DNA from: Sediminibacterium sp.
GTDB taxonomy: Bacteria; Bacteroidota; Bacteroidia; Chitinophagales; Chitinophagaceae
Assembly (NCBI RefSeq): GCF_030695065.1
Contig: NZ_JAUYTR010000011.1
Span: 186,001 to 250,000 of the forward strand
Length of the DNA: 64,000 nucleotides
Direction: 5' to 3'
Shown: positions 62,891 through 64,000 of the stretch, one piece after another
Layout of the letters: each line of letters starts with the position of its first letter
Numbering within the stretch: position 1 is the stretch's first letter
Program-made: the position numbers and the translations under genes
The notes under the pieces: generated by a model
The model's input: only the letters and a program-made list of their open reading frames with translations
Told to the model about the DNA's origin: nothing
Databases searched by the model: none

Positions 62891-64000
62891 GTGAGTAAAA
62901 ATATCAACAAAGTTTCCGCTGCCGGTCTCTTAATTGCCTTGGGAATTATATACGGCGACATTGGAACATCCCCTCTCTATGTTTTCAACGCAATCATTAC
63001 CAATAGAGTCATTTCGGAAGAATTGATTATTGGAGCATTGTCTTGTATTATTTGGACAATTACTTTGCAAACTACAGTTAAATATGTTTTGCTTGTTTTA
63101 AATGCAGACAATAAAGGAGAGGGAGGAACATTTGCCTTGTATGCTTTAGTAAGGCGAAGAAAAAAATGGCTGGTAATACCTGCAATGATTGGCGGTGCAG
63201 CACTTTTAGCTGATGGAATTATTACCCCTCCCATCTCGGTTACATCGGCTATTGAAGGGTTAAAGGAGTTACCCGCTATGCGAAATATTGCTTCTAATAC
63301 CATAGTTATTATTGTAATTGCCATATTAGCTGCTATCTTTTTCATGCAGCAATTTGGTACCGCCAGCATTGGAAAATTGTTTGGACCCATCATGTTTATT
63401 TGGTTTACGATGTTGGCTGTTTTAGGCATTTGGCAAATGGGTAATGATTTAAGTGTATTGAAAGCCTTAAATCCATACTATGCAATTAAATTATTGACAC
63501 TTTATCCGAATGGATTTTGGCTACTAGGTGCAGTGTTTTTGTGTACAACAGGGGCAGAAGCTTTATATTCTGATTTGGGACATTGTGGTAGAAAAAACAT
63601 AAGACTCTCTTGGATTTATGTAAAAGCATGTTTGTTATTGAATTATTTTGGACAGGGTGCGTTGTTATTGAGCAGCCATAAAGGATTGTTGGTAAATGCG
63701 GCCAATAAAGCGCAGTTCGGCATCAACGCCTTCTACGATTTAATGCCCCAATGGTTTATCATAGTGGGGGTAATTATTGCTACATCAGCCGCCATTATTG
63801 CTAGCCAAGCCATGATATCAGGATCATTTACCCTAATAAGTGAAGCCCTCCGATTAAATTTATGGCCAAAAATGAAAGTACGCTACCCTTCAGAAGAAAG
63901 GGGTCAATTATTTGTACCTGGTATAAACCTATTATTATTTGTTGGTTGCTTAGGAATTGTGCTTTACTTCAGAGAGTCTTCTAAAATGGAAGCTGCATAT
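62891..64000 (+). CDS. kup: KUP-family potassium transporter (partial)
   Basis: A GTG at 62891 opens a frame that stays open to the right edge (370 codons). It starts MSKNINKVSAAGLLIALGII, then YGDIGTSPLYVF, the KUP signature. Further family motifs: NKGEGGTFALYALVRRR, LADGIITPPISVTSAIEG, GAEALYSDLGHCG, and SQAMISGSFTL. Proton-coupled potassium uptake in the inner membrane. The C-terminal cytoplasmic part lies outside the window. Confidence 0.93.
   Translation, partial: MSKNINKVSAAGLLIALGIIYGDIGTSPLYVFNAIITNRVISEELIIGALSCIIWTITLQTTVKYVLLVLNADNKGEGGTFALYALVRRRKKWLVIPAMIGGAALLADGIITPPISVTSAIEGLKELPAMRNIASNTIVIIVIAILAAIFFMQQFGTASIGKLFGPIMFIWFTMLAVLGIWQMGNDLSVLKALNPYYAIKLLTLYPNGFWLLGAVFLCTTGAEALYSDLGHCGRKNIRLSWIYVKACLLLNYFGQGALLLSSHKGLLVNAANKAQFGINAFYDLMPQWFIIVGVIIATSAAIIASQAMISGSFTLISEALRLNLWPKMKVRYPSEERGQLFVPGINLLLFVGCLGIVLYFRESSKMEAAY

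Noticed and set aside
62977-63429. Minus-strand reading frame over the kup start
   Set aside because: The plus strand encodes a clear KUP transporter with conserved motifs; the other strand is a shadow.

Overview
The window comes from a Bacteroidota chromosome, most likely family Chitinophagaceae (Sediminibacterium-like; this placement is inferred from gene content). Supporting signs are a SusC/SusD pair, two proteins with type IX secretion (gliding-motility type) C-terminal domains, DUF4293, DUF6427 and DUF3467 proteins, HmuY, a fused E1 alpha/beta dehydrogenase, few Shine-Dalgarno sequences, and many TAnnTTTG promoter -7 boxes with TTG about 20 bases upstream. No ribosomal RNA operon, insertion sequence, prophage or CRISPR array was seen.

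Region 1 (1 to about 10.1 kb) is the striking part. It is an integron gene-cassette array: twelve small minus-strand genes in eleven cassettes, most separated by 132-199 bp imperfect palindromes that behave as attC sites. Each has outer 7-base cores related to RYYYAAC and GTTRRRY and complementary inner arms. The core at the 5' side of a cassette is complementary to the core just after that cassette's gene, as expected if each attC folds from the two ends of one circular cassette. No integrase gene or recognisable attI is present at the right (upstream) edge, so within the window this is a cluster of attC sites lacking an integrase. Cassette products include a NERD nuclease-like protein, a PD-(D/E)XK-like protein with a small coiled-coil partner, a HEPN-like RNx4H protein, and DUF4238, DUF4304, DUF4468 and lipocalin-like proteins. 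The content looks partly defensive, but no function is proven.

Region 2 (10.2-11.75 kb) holds an HsdR-N-type restriction nuclease gene, a cluster of hairpins and a tRNA-Met gene whose 3' end faces the array. This is a plausible island boundary.

Region 3 (11.8 kb to the right end) is core chromosome: central metabolism (E1 dehydrogenase, FAH-family protein, Prs, FolD, GuaB, GlyA, PurQ), translation (Pth, L25), DNA repair and processing (RadC-type, DprA, UvrA), envelope and transport (SusCD, TonB receptor with HmuY, OmpA/PD40 protein, Lnt, MFS, Kup), two histidine kinases, a LytTR regulator, an ECF sigma factor and tandem secreted PKD/type IX proteins. It also has an operon with a nonsense-interrupted YHYH gene, a MORN-repeat lipoprotein and a SCO1 homologue, and a disulfide-reductase operon. 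In the latter, a stand-alone DsbD N-terminal domain carries the cysteine pair that the full-length DsbD has lost from its own N-terminal domain.
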